From contig NZ_CP192738.1 of the NCBI RefSeq assembly GCF_050749805.1, forward strand, positions 2,852,001 to 2,916,000: a stretch of DNA of 64,000 nucleotides, read 5' to 3'. Under the pieces are notes generated by a model. The model had not been told where the DNA came from and made no database searches. It worked only from the letters and a program-made list of their open reading frames with translations. Positions 25,981 to 34,363 of the stretch are shown here, piece after piece (position 1 is the stretch's first letter; every line of letters begins with the position of its first letter). The stretch is from Hahella sp018986435 (GTDB taxonomy: Bacteria; Pseudomonadota; Gammaproteobacteria; Pseudomonadales; Oleiphilaceae). The position numbers were made by a program, and so were the translations under genes.

Positions 25981-26757
25981 ATGGCGAAGGCGTTGTTGCT
26001 GTTGATCGCTATCGCCGCTCTACTGGGCGGTAAAGGGGCGGCCGCCGCGGACCTCATTGAACTTAAGGCCGCAGCAGACCCTTGGCCCCCTTTTATTGAT
26101 CCTGAACACCCTCAGGGCGGCGTCTCCGTTGAAATCGCCAACGCCGCTTTCGCCACCCAGGGCTACAAGGTAAAGCAGCTTTTCGTCCCCTGGGCGCGAG
26201 CGGTGGAAGGAACCCGGCGTGGAACCTTCGACTTGATTCTCGACGCATGGTGGAGTCAGGAGCGCACAGCGCTGTTCGCCTACAGCGCCCCTTATCTCAC
26301 TAACGAAGTCAAATTCATCAAGCTCAAGGGCGACCTGTTCGAATTCACGGGGTTACCGAGCCTGCGCGGCAGAGTGATCGGCGTAGTGCGCGGCTATGCC
26401 TACAACGATGCGTTCATGGAGGCCGATTACTTCACCCGTCTGGAAGTCACGCAGTTCATGCAGAGCGTTTTGATGTTGTCGCAACGGCGCATCAATCTGA
26501 CTCTGGAGGACGAGCTGGTGGCCCGTTATCGCATCCAACGGGAGGAGCCTGCGCTATTGCCGATGCTGGAATTCGTGGAGCCGCCTCTGAGCGCCAACAA
26601 GCTGTACGTTATCAGCGGCCTGGAAAATCCCCGTCACCAGCAATACATCGACGCCTTCAATCGGGGCCTGGCCATTATCAAGGAGAGTGGCGAGTTTGAG
26701 CGGATTCTGAAGGAAAACGGCCTGGTGGATGGCGAGCGCGTTCACGAAGGTCCCTGA
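25981..26757 (+). CDS. Periplasmic substrate-binding protein (SBP family 3-like)
   Basis: The start is ATG 25981, with GGAG about 10 bases upstream. The 258-residue protein has a signal peptide ending GAAAAD and the fold of transporter substrate-binding domain proteins: ADPWPPFIDPEHPQGGVSVEIANAAF near the N-terminus, WARAVEGTRRGTFDLILDAWW, then a hinge and second lobe. Solitary proteins of this kind are common in Pseudomonas and Hahella relatives and need not belong to a transporter. Its stop overlaps the end of the convergent kinase gene by 16 bases. Confidence 0.75.
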   Translation: MAKALLLLIAIAALLGGKGAAAADLIELKAAADPWPPFIDPEHPQGGVSVEIANAAFATQGYKVKQLFVPWARAVEGTRRGTFDLILDAWWSQERTALFAYSAPYLTNEVKFIKLKGDLFEFTGLPSLRGRVIGVVRGYAYNDAFMEADYFTRLEVTQFMQSVLMLSQRRINLTLEDELVARYRIQREEPALLPMLEFVEPPLSANKLYVISGLENPRHQQYIDAFNRGLAIIKESGEFERILKENGLVDGERVHEGP

Positions 26758-28469
26758 CAGGAAAACAGAATCAGCACCAGCAGCAAAATCAGCGCCCAGA
26801 ATCCCGATAGCATCTGCCAGAACATGACTGGGCTGCGGTCCTCCATTTCCAGGGGGTTGTCTTGCAGGAACGCCGGATTGGGGTTTTTCAGGTCTTGCAG
26901 CAAGGCGTCCATGGTCTGATAACGCTGATCCAGATCGAACGCCACGCCTTTTTGCAGCGCCCGGTCAAACCAAAGAGGAATCACCGGGTTGAACTGCATG
27001 GCGGAGCGATAGCGCAGACGATCATAATCAAAACGGGAGCGACATTCGTTGATGGGGTCGCCGTAGGGCAGTTCGCCCGTGAACATTTCGTAGGCGATGG
27101 TCGCCAGGGCGTAGAGATCGCCTCGTGCGCCGGTGTTTTGCCCCAGCAGATACAGCGGGTCTGAATAGGAGGCGGTGCCCAGCGCGGCGACATGCTCCAG
27201 GGGACGGAAAACCTCGGCGACTCCCGCCACATAAACGGAGCCGAAGTCGATGATCGTCGCCCGGTTATCGGCGCTGACGATGATATTGGCGGGTTTCAGG
27301 TCCTGATGAATCGTGTCCTGGTTATGCAGCGCGGACAATCCGTTGGCGATCTGCTCGATCAGCGCAAAGGCGACTTTGGGTTTGGGGAAGGGATGTTCCT
27401 TGATCCATTGTTGCAGCGTGATTCCCTCCACGTGCTCCATCAAATAGTAGAGACAGGTCCGCGGCTGCGGCTGCTCAATAATGCGCACCACATGCGGATT
27501 GTCGATGCGCTTGCCGATCCACTCTTCCTGAATGAAACGGTCGATATAGCTGACGTCCCCCAAATAGTTCCGCGAAGGCGTCTTCATTACCCAGCGCTCG
27601 CCACTGTCCTGATCTTTCACCAGGTACAGCTGACTGCGCGAAGAAGCAAAGATCTCTTTTTCGACGACAAGCCCGTCCAGCGTCATGCCGGGCTCCAGCT
27701 CTGGGGGAAAGGGCAGGCGGGTTAACTGGTTGCTGTAATCTTCCAGCGTGGTGTCCGGCAAATCATCCACCGCCAACACGATAGCGCTGAGGTTGTCATT
27801 GCTCCCGGCATGTAGCGACTGTTGCAGCAACTCATCCACCGCTTCCTGTGCGGTAGGCGCATGATCGACGATGTCCTTGATCCGATCGTCATCGAGAAAA
27901 TCATGCACGCCGTCGGAAGTAAGGATCAGAATATCGCCAATTTCCAGCGGGGTTTTGCCGTAATCAATGGGCAGGTTGTTGTCCATGCCCACTGCGCGTG
28001 CGAGCATCTTTCTACCGCCGCCCAGGCTGACGATATGGTCCCGGGTCAGACGGGTCAGTTCGCCATGACGCAGCAGATAGATGCGGCTGTCGCCCACGTG
28101 AAAAATATGCGCGGTGCGGGACTTGATAATCAAGGCGGAAAAGGTGCACAGATAACCCTTGGCCTCATGCACGAATTCCTGGCTTTTGCGATACAGCCTG
28201 AGGTTGAGGGAGGAGAGTATCTTCTGGCCTGCGTGACTGACAGCCCAGGTGTCCGGCGTCTTCAGATAGTCGGCGATAAACAGGTCCACTGCGGTGGCGC
28301 TGGCTTCCTTGCCGGCTTCCGCGGAGCTGACGCCGTCCGCCAGCGTGGCGACGACGCCTTTACTGTGCAGGCGTCGTTCTTCAGAGGGGACGCACACCGC
28401 CACTGCGTCTTCATTGAGGGCTTTGACGCCGGCGGTGGTGATAGAGCCGTGGTGGACGCTCAGAGGCAT
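26742..28469 (-). CDS. PP2C phosphatase / Ser-Thr kinase fusion, membrane-anchored
   Basis: A 575-residue bifunctional protein. Residues 1-235 form a PP2C phosphatase with metal-binding acids in NEDA (20-21), LADG (Asp45), SDG (Asp186) and GSNDN (Asp225). Residues 265-520 form a protein kinase: VMK (Lys296), IHQDLKPANI (Asp390) and DFG (408-410). The Arg of the usual HRD is Gln here. A single C-terminal TM (about 553-570) anchors it with both domains in the cytoplasm. It is 17 bases downstream of nasA on the same strand. In Pseudomonas a kinase of this layout also adjoins a nitrate transporter gene, which suggests post-translational control of nitrate uptake or assimilation; the target is not known from this sequence. 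Confidence 0.87.
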   Translation of the reverse strand: MPLSVHHGSITTAGVKALNEDAVAVCVPSEERRLHSKGVVATLADGVSSAEAGKEASATAVDLFIADYLKTPDTWAVSHAGQKILSSLNLRLYRKSQEFVHEAKGYLCTFSALIIKSRTAHIFHVGDSRIYLLRHGELTRLTRDHIVSLGGGRKMLARAVGMDNNLPIDYGKTPLEIGDILILTSDGVHDFLDDDRIKDIVDHAPTAQEAVDELLQQSLHAGSNDNLSAIVLAVDDLPDTTLEDYSNQLTRLPFPPELEPGMTLDGLVVEKEIFASSRSQLYLVKDQDSGERWVMKTPSRNYLGDVSYIDRFIQEEWIGKRIDNPHVVRIIEQPQPRTCLYYLMEHVEGITLQQWIKEHPFPKPKVAFALIEQIANGLSALHNQDTIHQDLKPANIIVSADNRATIIDFGSVYVAGVAEVFRPLEHVAALGTASYSDPLYLLGQNTGARGDLYALATIAYEMFTGELPYGDPINECRSRFDYDRLRYRSAMQFNPVIPLWFDRALQKGVAFDLDQRYQTMDALLQDLKNPNPAFLQDNPLEMEDRSPVMFWQMLSGFWALILLLVLILFSCQGPS

Positions 28470-28486
28470 GTTTGACTCATGTCGTT

Positions 28487-29962
28487 TTAGCTCACATCGA
28501 TCATATGCACGCTGCCGTCAGGCATGACTTCCGCAATCTGTCCGCTGGGCTCGTCCAGGAACCAGCAGGCGACGAACACCACGGCCGCAGAGGCGGCTAT
28601 CACCTGGAAGAAAGTGCTGTAATCGACGAATGAGAGCACAGTGAGGTAGGCGACCCCGCCCACGTTGCCGTAAGCGCCGGCCATGCCTGCAATCTGTCCG
28701 GTCATGCGACGTTTCACCAGGGGTACGATGGCGAACACTGCGCCTTCGCCCGCCTGTACGAAGAAAGAACAGCACATGGTGGCGGCGACCGCGAGAGGCA
28801 ACCACCAGCCGCCGTCGATCATGCTGAGCACGAAGTAGCCGCCGGCCAGTCCGCCGATCAGCAGCATCAGGCTTTTGCGGCGACCGATCTTATCGCTGAA
28901 GTGTCCTCCAGTGGGACGGGCCACCAGGTTCATGAATGCGAAACCGGAGGCCAGCAGACCTGCTTTGACCGGGTCCAGGCCATCGAAGGTCTCAAGGAAG
29001 AACAGCGGCAGCATGGACACCACCGCCAGTTCTGAACCAAAGGTCACAAAGTAAGCCAGATCCAGCAGCGCCACCTGTTTGAACTTGTAGCGCTCATACT
29101 CCGGCGCGCCGTGAGTCAGGTTTTCCTTGTTGACCTTCCAGATCTGGCTGGTCTGGAACAGGAACAGTATCCCCAGTGCAATCCAAAGAATGTACATGGT
29201 GTTGTCGGTGAGCAGGGCGACGCCGGCGGGAGACAGTTTCCAGGCCAGCACCGCCAGAGCCAGATACATGGGCACGTTCATCACCAGGTAGAAGATAAAG
29301 TCGCCTTTGCTGGTGACCTCCAGGCCGCCGGATTTTTTCGGTTTGAAGTAGGTTGAACCTTTAGGCGTGTTGCGGGCTACTTTGTAGTAAATGATGCCGT
29401 AGAGAAAAGTGAAGACGCCGGTCAGGCCCAGAGCATAGCGCCAGCCGTCATCGCCGCCGAACAGCAGGGCGAGAGTGGGTAGCGTCATTGCCCCGGCGGC
29501 GGAGCCGAAGTTTCCCCAGCCGCCGTAAATGCCTTCAGCGATGCCGACCTGTTTGGCCGGAAACCATTCGCCCACCATGCGAATGCCGATCACGAAGCCC
29601 GCGCCGACGAAGCCGAGCAGGAAGCGGAACAAGGCCAGGGATTCATAGGTGTCCGCCATGGCGAATCCGGCGCAGATAAAAGAAGAGGAGATCAGCAAGC
29701 CGCTATAAACCAGTCGGGGTCCGTATTTGTCGACCAGAATGCCGATCAGAATCCGTGCTGGAATCGTCAGCGCGACATTGAGAATCAGCAGGGCTTTAAC
29801 CTGCTGGCTGCTCAGGTTCAGCGCTTCCTTAATGAACACCATCAACGGCGCGTGGCTGAACCACACCACAAAGGTCAGAAAGAACGCAAACCAAGTGACA
29901 TGGAGCGTCTTTATCTTGCCGTCGCTGAAGTTGAATAAATTGAGTTTGCTGTCGGTACTCAT
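28487..29962 (-). CDS. nasA: Nitrate transporter NasA/NarK family (MFS)
   Basis: The start is ATG 29962, preceded by GGGGAG; a longer frame from 30046 has no such support. The 491-residue protein has 12 predicted helices and the nitrate-porter features GIRMVGEWFPAKQVGIAEGIYGGWGNFGSAAGA (signature 1) and GEGAVFAIVPLVKRRMTGQIAGMAGAYGNVGG (signature 2). This fits the assimilatory NasA-type branch. It is the first gene of an operon with the PP2C/kinase fusion. It is divergent from the NarK1-like gene; the shared region has FNR-like and NarL-like sites and a strong hairpin. No nirBD or nasB is in the window, so use in assimilation is inferred from family only. Confidence 0.85.
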   Translation of the reverse strand: MSTDSKLNLFNFSDGKIKTLHVTWFAFFLTFVVWFSHAPLMVFIKEALNLSSQQVKALLILNVALTIPARILIGILVDKYGPRLVYSGLLISSSFICAGFAMADTYESLALFRFLLGFVGAGFVIGIRMVGEWFPAKQVGIAEGIYGGWGNFGSAAGAMTLPTLALLFGGDDGWRYALGLTGVFTFLYGIIYYKVARNTPKGSTYFKPKKSGGLEVTSKGDFIFYLVMNVPMYLALAVLAWKLSPAGVALLTDNTMYILWIALGILFLFQTSQIWKVNKENLTHGAPEYERYKFKQVALLDLAYFVTFGSELAVVSMLPLFFLETFDGLDPVKAGLLASGFAFMNLVARPTGGHFSDKIGRRKSLMLLIGGLAGGYFVLSMIDGGWWLPLAVAATMCCSFFVQAGEGAVFAIVPLVKRRMTGQIAGMAGAYGNVGGVAYLTVLSFVDYSTFFQVIAASAAVVFVACWFLDEPSGQIAEVMPDGSVHMIDVS

Positions 29963-30064
29963 ACATCTCCCCTTCGCATAGGGTTGGAAAAGACATGGGA
30001 AAGCATTGGCTTTCGTTAGGGACCATGGATGACTGCAATATTTCACCTGTGCGGTCCAACTGAA

Positions 30065-30078
30065 TTGACCAGTATCAA
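30065..30078. promoter_or_regulatory. FNR-like box between nasA and NarK1
   Basis: TTGACCAGTATCAA matches TTGAT-N4-ATCAA at nine of ten positions. For nasA it is centred about 43 bp upstream of a plausible start with -10-like TATTGC (minus strand, 30040-30035). Confidence 0.55.
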
Positions 30079-30110
30079 ATTGCTTCAGCGGCCGATTCGG
30101 TCGTGGCTAA

Positions 30111-30138
30111 GGGCGCTACCTCCAAAGAGATAGCGCCC
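30111..30138. repeat. Strong hairpin in the nasA/NarK1 leader
   Basis: GGGCGCTA (30111-30118) pairs with TAGCGCCC (30131-30138); inside, after one mismatch, CTC pairs with GAG around a CAAA loop. There is no T run, so it is not a simple terminator. It could be a leader RNA element or a protein-binding palindrome. Confidence 0.5.
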
Positions 30139-30183
30139 GTGAGAACTTGGATTGCGGTGTCCATGGGGTATGCAGAGAAGACC

Positions 30184-30199
30184 TACCTATAAGTAGGTA
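30184..30199. promoter_or_regulatory. NarL/NarP 7-2-7 site upstream of NarK1
   Basis: TACCTAT-AA-GTAGGTA is a close match to two inverted NarL heptamers with two-base spacing, and the best of the four sites in the window. Confidence 0.7.
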
Positions 30200-30329
30200 G
30201 CCAAACGCTGGCGTAGGAGAAGCCGTGGCTTATTTGGGTAAGAAGGGTCTTCTTGGCGTTTTTAACCAGTATTCTTGCAACAAAGGCCGATACAACTCGG
30301 CGCAAACCGCTGCATGGGGAAGAACGCCA

Positions 30330-31601
30330 ATGCTCTACACCGAAAAACTGGGACAACGCGCGCTCGTCGCGGCGACGCTGGCGTTCGCCGCCAACTTCTC
30401 GGTATGGACGCTATATGCGGTGCTGGGGCTGCGTATTCGAGAGCAACTGGATCTCAGCATTCTCCAGTTCGGGTTGTTGCTGGCGGCGCCGATGTTCAGC
30501 GGCGCGCTGCTGCGCTTTCCTGCAGGCGTGCTAAGCGAGGTGATGTCCTGTCGCAAGTTGTTTATCTGGCAGATGGCGTTGCTGCCGCCAGCGCTGTTTT
30601 TATTGCCGCTGATATCCAGCTATCAAGGATATCTGCTGGCGGGACTATGGCTGGGCGTCTCCGGTGTATCTTTTACGATTGGCATTCGTTACGTCACCGC
30701 CTGGTTTGAAAGTCGCCGTCAGGGCTTCGCCATGGGTGTATTCGGCGCAGGCAACGCCGGCGCGGCGGTGACCCTGGCGCTGGCGCCGGTCATCGAACGG
30801 GTGTGGAGCGCGGAGATTATCGGGCCCGCTTATGGCGTGGGGATGCTGGTTATTCTGGTGCTGTTCTGGGCGCTGGCGCCGGAGGATACCCGCTATATGC
30901 AAATCCGGCGGCGGGCGGATCTGGCGTATCATCTACAGCCGCTGAAAGAGCCCCAGGTGTGGCGTTTCAGCCTGTATTACTACTTCGTATTCGGCAGCTT
31001 CCTAGCGTTGCTGATGTGGTTGCCGCACTACTATGTCAATGCATATGGATTGTCATTACAGAACGCCATGCTGCTGACGCTGCTGTTTGTCACCACCTCC
31101 AGCATGGTGCGGGCGCTGGGAGGCTGGTTCGCGGACCGATATGGAGGCAGGGCGGTGAACTGGAGCGTGTTCTGGATATGCCTGGTTTGTCTATTCTTTC
31201 TGAGTTATCCGCCCACCAGCATGACCATTCATGGGGTCGATCGTGACGTACAACTGGAAATTCGCGTCAACGTGTGGGTGTTTACTCTACTTATGCTGAT
31301 TATCGGCGTGGCGCAAGGCTTCGGCCGCGCTTCCGTCTACAAAATCATCCATGACTACTTCCCAGACCATATGGGCAGCGTCGGCGGAACCGTGGCCACA
31401 CTCGGCGCCGCCGGCGGTTTCACCCTGCCCATCGCCTTCGCCCTGGCGGTGCAAGCGCTAGGCGTCCACTCCGCCAGCTTCATGGTCCTCTACGGCGTAC
31501 TGGCAGCCTGCATGGTGGCCATGTACGCAGCCATCCGCAATGAACGCAGCCGACGCCGGGTGCGGGAAGCGAGGGAGCATAACTTTTTATTGGATGATTG
31601 A
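30330..31601 (+). CDS. NarK1-like nitrate/nitrite transporter (MFS)
   Basis: The preferred start is ATG 30330 (MLYTEKLGQRA), with GGGGAAG 8 bases upstream. An earlier GTG at 30225 also has a good site (GTAGGAG) but adds 35 polar residues atypical of the family. The 423-residue protein has about 12 helices and a compact NarK/NasA layout: RFPAGVLSEVM, GIRYVTAWFESRRQGFAMGVFGAGNAGAAVT (signature 1) and a weaker second signature (GQGFGRASVYKIIHDYFP-like segment near residue 330). NarK1-type proteins import nitrate with protons in denitrifiers, paired with a NarK2-type antiporter such as that at 3191. It is preceded by a NarL palindrome. Confidence 0.8.
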   Translation: MLYTEKLGQRALVAATLAFAANFSVWTLYAVLGLRIREQLDLSILQFGLLLAAPMFSGALLRFPAGVLSEVMSCRKLFIWQMALLPPALFLLPLISSYQGYLLAGLWLGVSGVSFTIGIRYVTAWFESRRQGFAMGVFGAGNAGAAVTLALAPVIERVWSAEIIGPAYGVGMLVILVLFWALAPEDTRYMQIRRRADLAYHLQPLKEPQVWRFSLYYYFVFGSFLALLMWLPHYYVNAYGLSLQNAMLLTLLFVTTSSMVRALGGWFADRYGGRAVNWSVFWICLVCLFFLSYPPTSMTIHGVDRDVQLEIRVNVWVFTLLMLIIGVAQGFGRASVYKIIHDYFPDHMGSVGGTVATLGAAGGFTLPIAFALAVQALGVHSASFMVLYGVLAACMVAMYAAIRNERSRRRVREAREHNFLLDD

Positions 31602-31771
31602 GATTGGAGGGAATTGAACTGCAAATTTGCGGTATTCTTGGAGGGGGAGTGAACGCGTGGATCGCTAGCCCTGCTTGGGATGTCTGGTTGCAGGGAGGTC
31701 GGAACTGGGCTTAACAGAATTTGGGACGCCAAACCCAGGCGAGTTTGAATAGCCTTTTGTAGACAGTCGAG

Positions 31772-32368
31772 ATGAAGAAAAAAATCTCAATTACAATCAT
31801 ACTTATATTTGCTTTAAGCTTGCTTCCATGTGTCAGCAGAACCTGGAAGTTGGCGTCGGACGCATATGGTTTGGTTATACTTGCCACTCTCAATCCGAAT
31901 GAAATGACATATAATCCGTATAGCAAAGACGGACTGTTTATTAATCCAGAAATCGCCTTGCACTTACTGGAAAAATTCGAGTATCCCTACAGACGGTGCT
32001 CGAGCAGTTCTGAAATAATAGAAATTTGTAATACCTCTCTAATTACCTGGGTTGGTCGTGCACTGGATATGCATGGACCTGTGCAAACAGAGCGTGGTTA
32101 TCGCCTGTTGAGCTATTTTATCTCGCGTGGTGAAGACGTTAATAAGCTAACCGATGGTATGGCTCCGGTGCATGAGGCGATTCTCTTTCGTAATGCAAAG
32201 TATTTAAAAGTATTACTGGACGCCGGCGCGAGCCTTGATATAAAGATTGAGCGCTCTGGAAGAGAATACGATGGATTTAATGCACTACAGTATCTTGAAT
32301 TACTCGAATCAAAGAAAGACACGAAATTTAATGAAATTCGCAAAATTATTCAGCAAGTTAAGGCTTAG
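31772..32368 (+). CDS. Small exported ankyrin-like protein
   Basis: A 198-residue protein with an N-terminal hydrophobic export segment (KKKISITIILIFALSLLPC) and one to two ankyrin-type repeats in the C-terminal half (DGMAPVHEAILFRNAKYLKVLLDAGASLDI). Two cysteines lie in the middle (RRCSSSSEIIEIC). It is the first gene of the AT-rich same-strand island to 37.65 kb and is markedly richer in A+T than the NarK1 gene before it. Small periplasmic ankyrin proteins often act as immunity or scaffold partners of secreted toxins, but no toxin is present here. Confidence 0.6.
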   Translation: MKKKISITIILIFALSLLPCVSRTWKLASDAYGLVILATLNPNEMTYNPYSKDGLFINPEIALHLLEKFEYPYRRCSSSSEIIEICNTSLITWVGRALDMHGPVQTERGYRLLSYFISRGEDVNKLTDGMAPVHEAILFRNAKYLKVLLDAGASLDIKIERSGREYDGFNALQYLELLESKKDTKFNEIRKIIQQVKA

Positions 32369-32419
32369 CAAGGCATCGTTAGGAAGCTGCGCTGCAATTC
32401 GACATTGGGCGCGCTGTGT

Positions 32420-32824
32420 ATGAATCTAAAGCAGGTATGTGAAACACTCTTAGACAACGCTGATATGCGTATTGACTTGAGCGCCTTCCCAAAAGTTACC
32501 CTGGACATACTGGTCTATGGAACCATGGAGGATAAGTATTGGAAGGCTGTTTTTGAATGTGGCCAGGTCGTTTACATGGATGCAGAGCTTGACGATGACT
32601 CATCAAGCAATGACTTATTTGTGGTCTTGGAAACCCGTGTGAAAGAAACAACCAAAAGTAAAGTAACGCCTTCAGTTCAACATAGAATGAATGATCTACA
32701 AGATGACGATCCTGTTTGGGAAGTGCATCTGTATGGCGGTATGTCGCTCACACTGATTACGACAAAGTTTGACTGGAAGCTCGTAGAGCTCGCTGAAAGT
32801 GAGTACAACTTGGCTTGCGCCTGA
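32420..32824 (+). CDS. Hypothetical protein, possible immunity-type, 134 aa
   Basis: The start is ATG 32420 (MNLKQVCETLLDN); an upstream in-frame TTG at 32405 has no support. Soluble and acidic, with alternating hydrophobic strands (VTLDILVYG, WEVHLYGGMSLTLITTKFDWKLVEL). A decayed relative of its middle (ETRV...TPSV) appears at 33454-33555, so this gene type has been duplicated in the island. No family recognised. Confidence 0.5.
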   Translation: MNLKQVCETLLDNADMRIDLSAFPKVTLDILVYGTMEDKYWKAVFECGQVVYMDAELDDDSSSNDLFVVLETRVKETTKSKVTPSVQHRMNDLQDDDPVWEVHLYGGMSLTLITTKFDWKLVELAESEYNLACA

Positions 32825-33067
32825 CAGGTCAAAGCATGAGAGTTTTGTAAATGAAAATAAAAGAGTTATATCTCAAAAATATGCACAATATGAATTGTAT
32901 TAGAGGCCGTATTTATTCGTACTAATAGAGAAAATCGGAACGAGGCGAGCAATTCGCTTAATTTTGTGAGTTTCTCTCTAGGCTGATGGTTTAAGGTCAG
33001 GCATGGCGCTTTATCTCCGGCTCCCATAATATATTGAAATATAATCTCTTTGAAAAATAAGGTGTAA

Positions 33068-33379
33068 ATGAAAAAACTTATTTTTGTGTTAGTTTGTATT
33101 GCTATTTTTGGCTGTACTTCAGATACGGCGAGTTTTGCTTCAGAGTATGAACAGTGTAATGATCCTGGTTTTACAAGTTGCTTGGGGGTTGACACTGTCA
33201 TGTGTGATGCTGAATTTTCAGAAGCAGAGGCATCGTGTAGGATTAAGTTGGAGAAAAGCCCTTTGGTATCGAATATGAACGAATATATGAAAAGAGGAAG
33301 TTTGGTTGGATGCATGTTGCAAAGTGTATCGCTATCTATTAATAAGCAAATGTACGAAATTGCGCAATGTGCGAAGTGA
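33068..33379 (+). CDS. Small lipoprotein, 103 aa
   Basis: AAGGTG lies upstream of ATG 33068. The N-terminus is a compact lipoprotein signal (KKLIFVLVCIAIFGCTS, Cys16). The mature part is cysteine-rich, with six further cysteines (QCNDPG, TSCLG, MCDAE, ASCRI, GCMLQ, QCAK), suggesting disulfides in the periplasm. Family not recognised. Same strand and composition as the island. Confidence 0.6.
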   Translation: MKKLIFVLVCIAIFGCTSDTASFASEYEQCNDPGFTSCLGVDTVMCDAEFSEAEASCRIKLEKSPLVSNMNEYMKRGSLVGCMLQSVSLSINKQMYEIAQCAK

Positions 33380-33696
33380 TTTACAGCGCTACGCTATAGA
33401 CTTTGTACTGGTTTTTGTGGCGTGGATTTCATATTTAAAAAATATATGGGTGAATTCTGGATGGTCCTGATATCTGTATTGACTATGAAACACGTGTGCA
33501 CGGAAAAGGTATAATAACGCCTTCCGTTCGGCCTGGGGTTGTCAGAGAAAGAGCATGAGACGGTCTACCCATGACGAAAAAAGGCGCACGGAGCTTGGTG
33601 GATTTATCTTCCATTATTTTAATGAGTCACTAAACGTCTGTTTGATGGCTTTAGTATCGTATACATTGAAACTTAATGAAAGGTGCTAAAAGATTA
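33380..33696 (+). other. Gene-poor stretch with decayed coding remnants
   Basis: No intact gene. A stop-limited frame at 33454-33555 reads YETRVHGKGIITPSVRP and resembles the ETRV...VTPSVQ part of the gene at 32420. A second frame ending at 33689 encodes a protein-like stretch (LGGFIFHYFNESLNVC) without a start. Both look like remains of older island genes. Confidence 0.4.
33454..33555 (+). pseudogene. Remnant of a paralogue of the 32420 gene
   Basis: About 33 codons after two in-frame stops. The shared block is ETRV followed 7-10 residues later by TPSV, with matching DNA (AACGCCTTC and GTTC) around it. Too short to be certain. Confidence 0.35.
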
Positions 33697-34224
33697 ATGC
33701 CTAAAAGATGGGTATGGGACCCAAAAGAAAATCCTAAGATTGTTGAATTGATAGATAGCAATGATGAGTCTGTAAATTGGTGTGATGCTCTAGATCGCGC
33801 AAAAAATTGCTCGATAGGTATTACTCTTGCTGTCTGTGCTTCTCTCTCAATTGTTAAAAGGGTAATTGCGTGTTCGGATGGGTTAGATAGCTTTCCGGGC
33901 GACGAATACGCGATTAAAGTACTTGAAGCTTGGATTGATGAACCAACAGAGAAGAATTTTTCCTTAGTTTTTAGCCTATTATATGGAGACGAAGATATTG
34001 ACCAAGGGGCTCAGAATATTAGTCCATACACTAAAGGGGCGTTAAGGTGCGCAATTTCTCACCCTGATGGTTGTGGTGAGATTACATGGGCTTTGGAATC
34101 TTTCTGCGAGGATCTGGTAGGTATTGGGTATGACCCAGCTTGGATACGAGAAGTCGGGCTAAGGGGAGTAAAAGCACGCATGAGGCCAATAATTTATCTT
34201 GTCCAAAGTCGCAATGAAAGTTGA
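33697..34224 (+). CDS. Hypothetical helical protein, possible immunity-type
   Basis: The start is set at ATG 33697, with AAAGGTG upstream; ATG 33676 is an in-frame alternative adding seven residues. The 175-residue protein is soluble and mostly helical, with repeated short helices (CDALDRAKNCSIGITLAVCASLSIVKRVIACSDGLDSFPG, AIKVLEAWIDEPTEKN). The pattern is reminiscent of helical putative immunity proteins of the Imm5-like kind, but this is only an impression. Its end overlaps the start of the next gene by 11 bases. Confidence 0.45.
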   Translation: MPKRWVWDPKENPKIVELIDSNDESVNWCDALDRAKNCSIGITLAVCASLSIVKRVIACSDGLDSFPGDEYAIKVLEAWIDEPTEKNFSLVFSLLYGDEDIDQGAQNISPYTKGALRCAISHPDGCGEITWALESFCEDLVGIGYDPAWIREVGLRGVKARMRPIIYLVQSRNES

Positions 34225-34363
34225 GTTTGAGTCAAAACCACTAGCTTGGTGGATGAAAAACTTTCATGAGATGTCTCGTGAAATTTGGCTATGGATACCA
34301 AGCGAAACTAAAACACTTACACCAGAAACCATTTGCTATATCGTAGATGAGGATATTGATTTA

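Larger units (their letters stand above)
29963..30329. other. nasA / NarK1 divergent control region
   Basis: This region of 367 bases has no gene of its own. It contains an FNR-like box (30065-30078), an interrupted 11-bp hairpin (30111-30138) and a perfect NarL/NarP palindrome (30184-30199). A GTG at 30225 with GTAGGAG upstream opens the NarK1 frame early; see that gene. Confidence 0.6.

Noticed and set aside
30111..30138. NasR/ANTAR-type attenuator in front of nasA
   Set aside because: The hairpin is strong, but the paired hexaloop hairpins with the A and G loop positions expected of ANTAR targets are not seen and no terminator follows.
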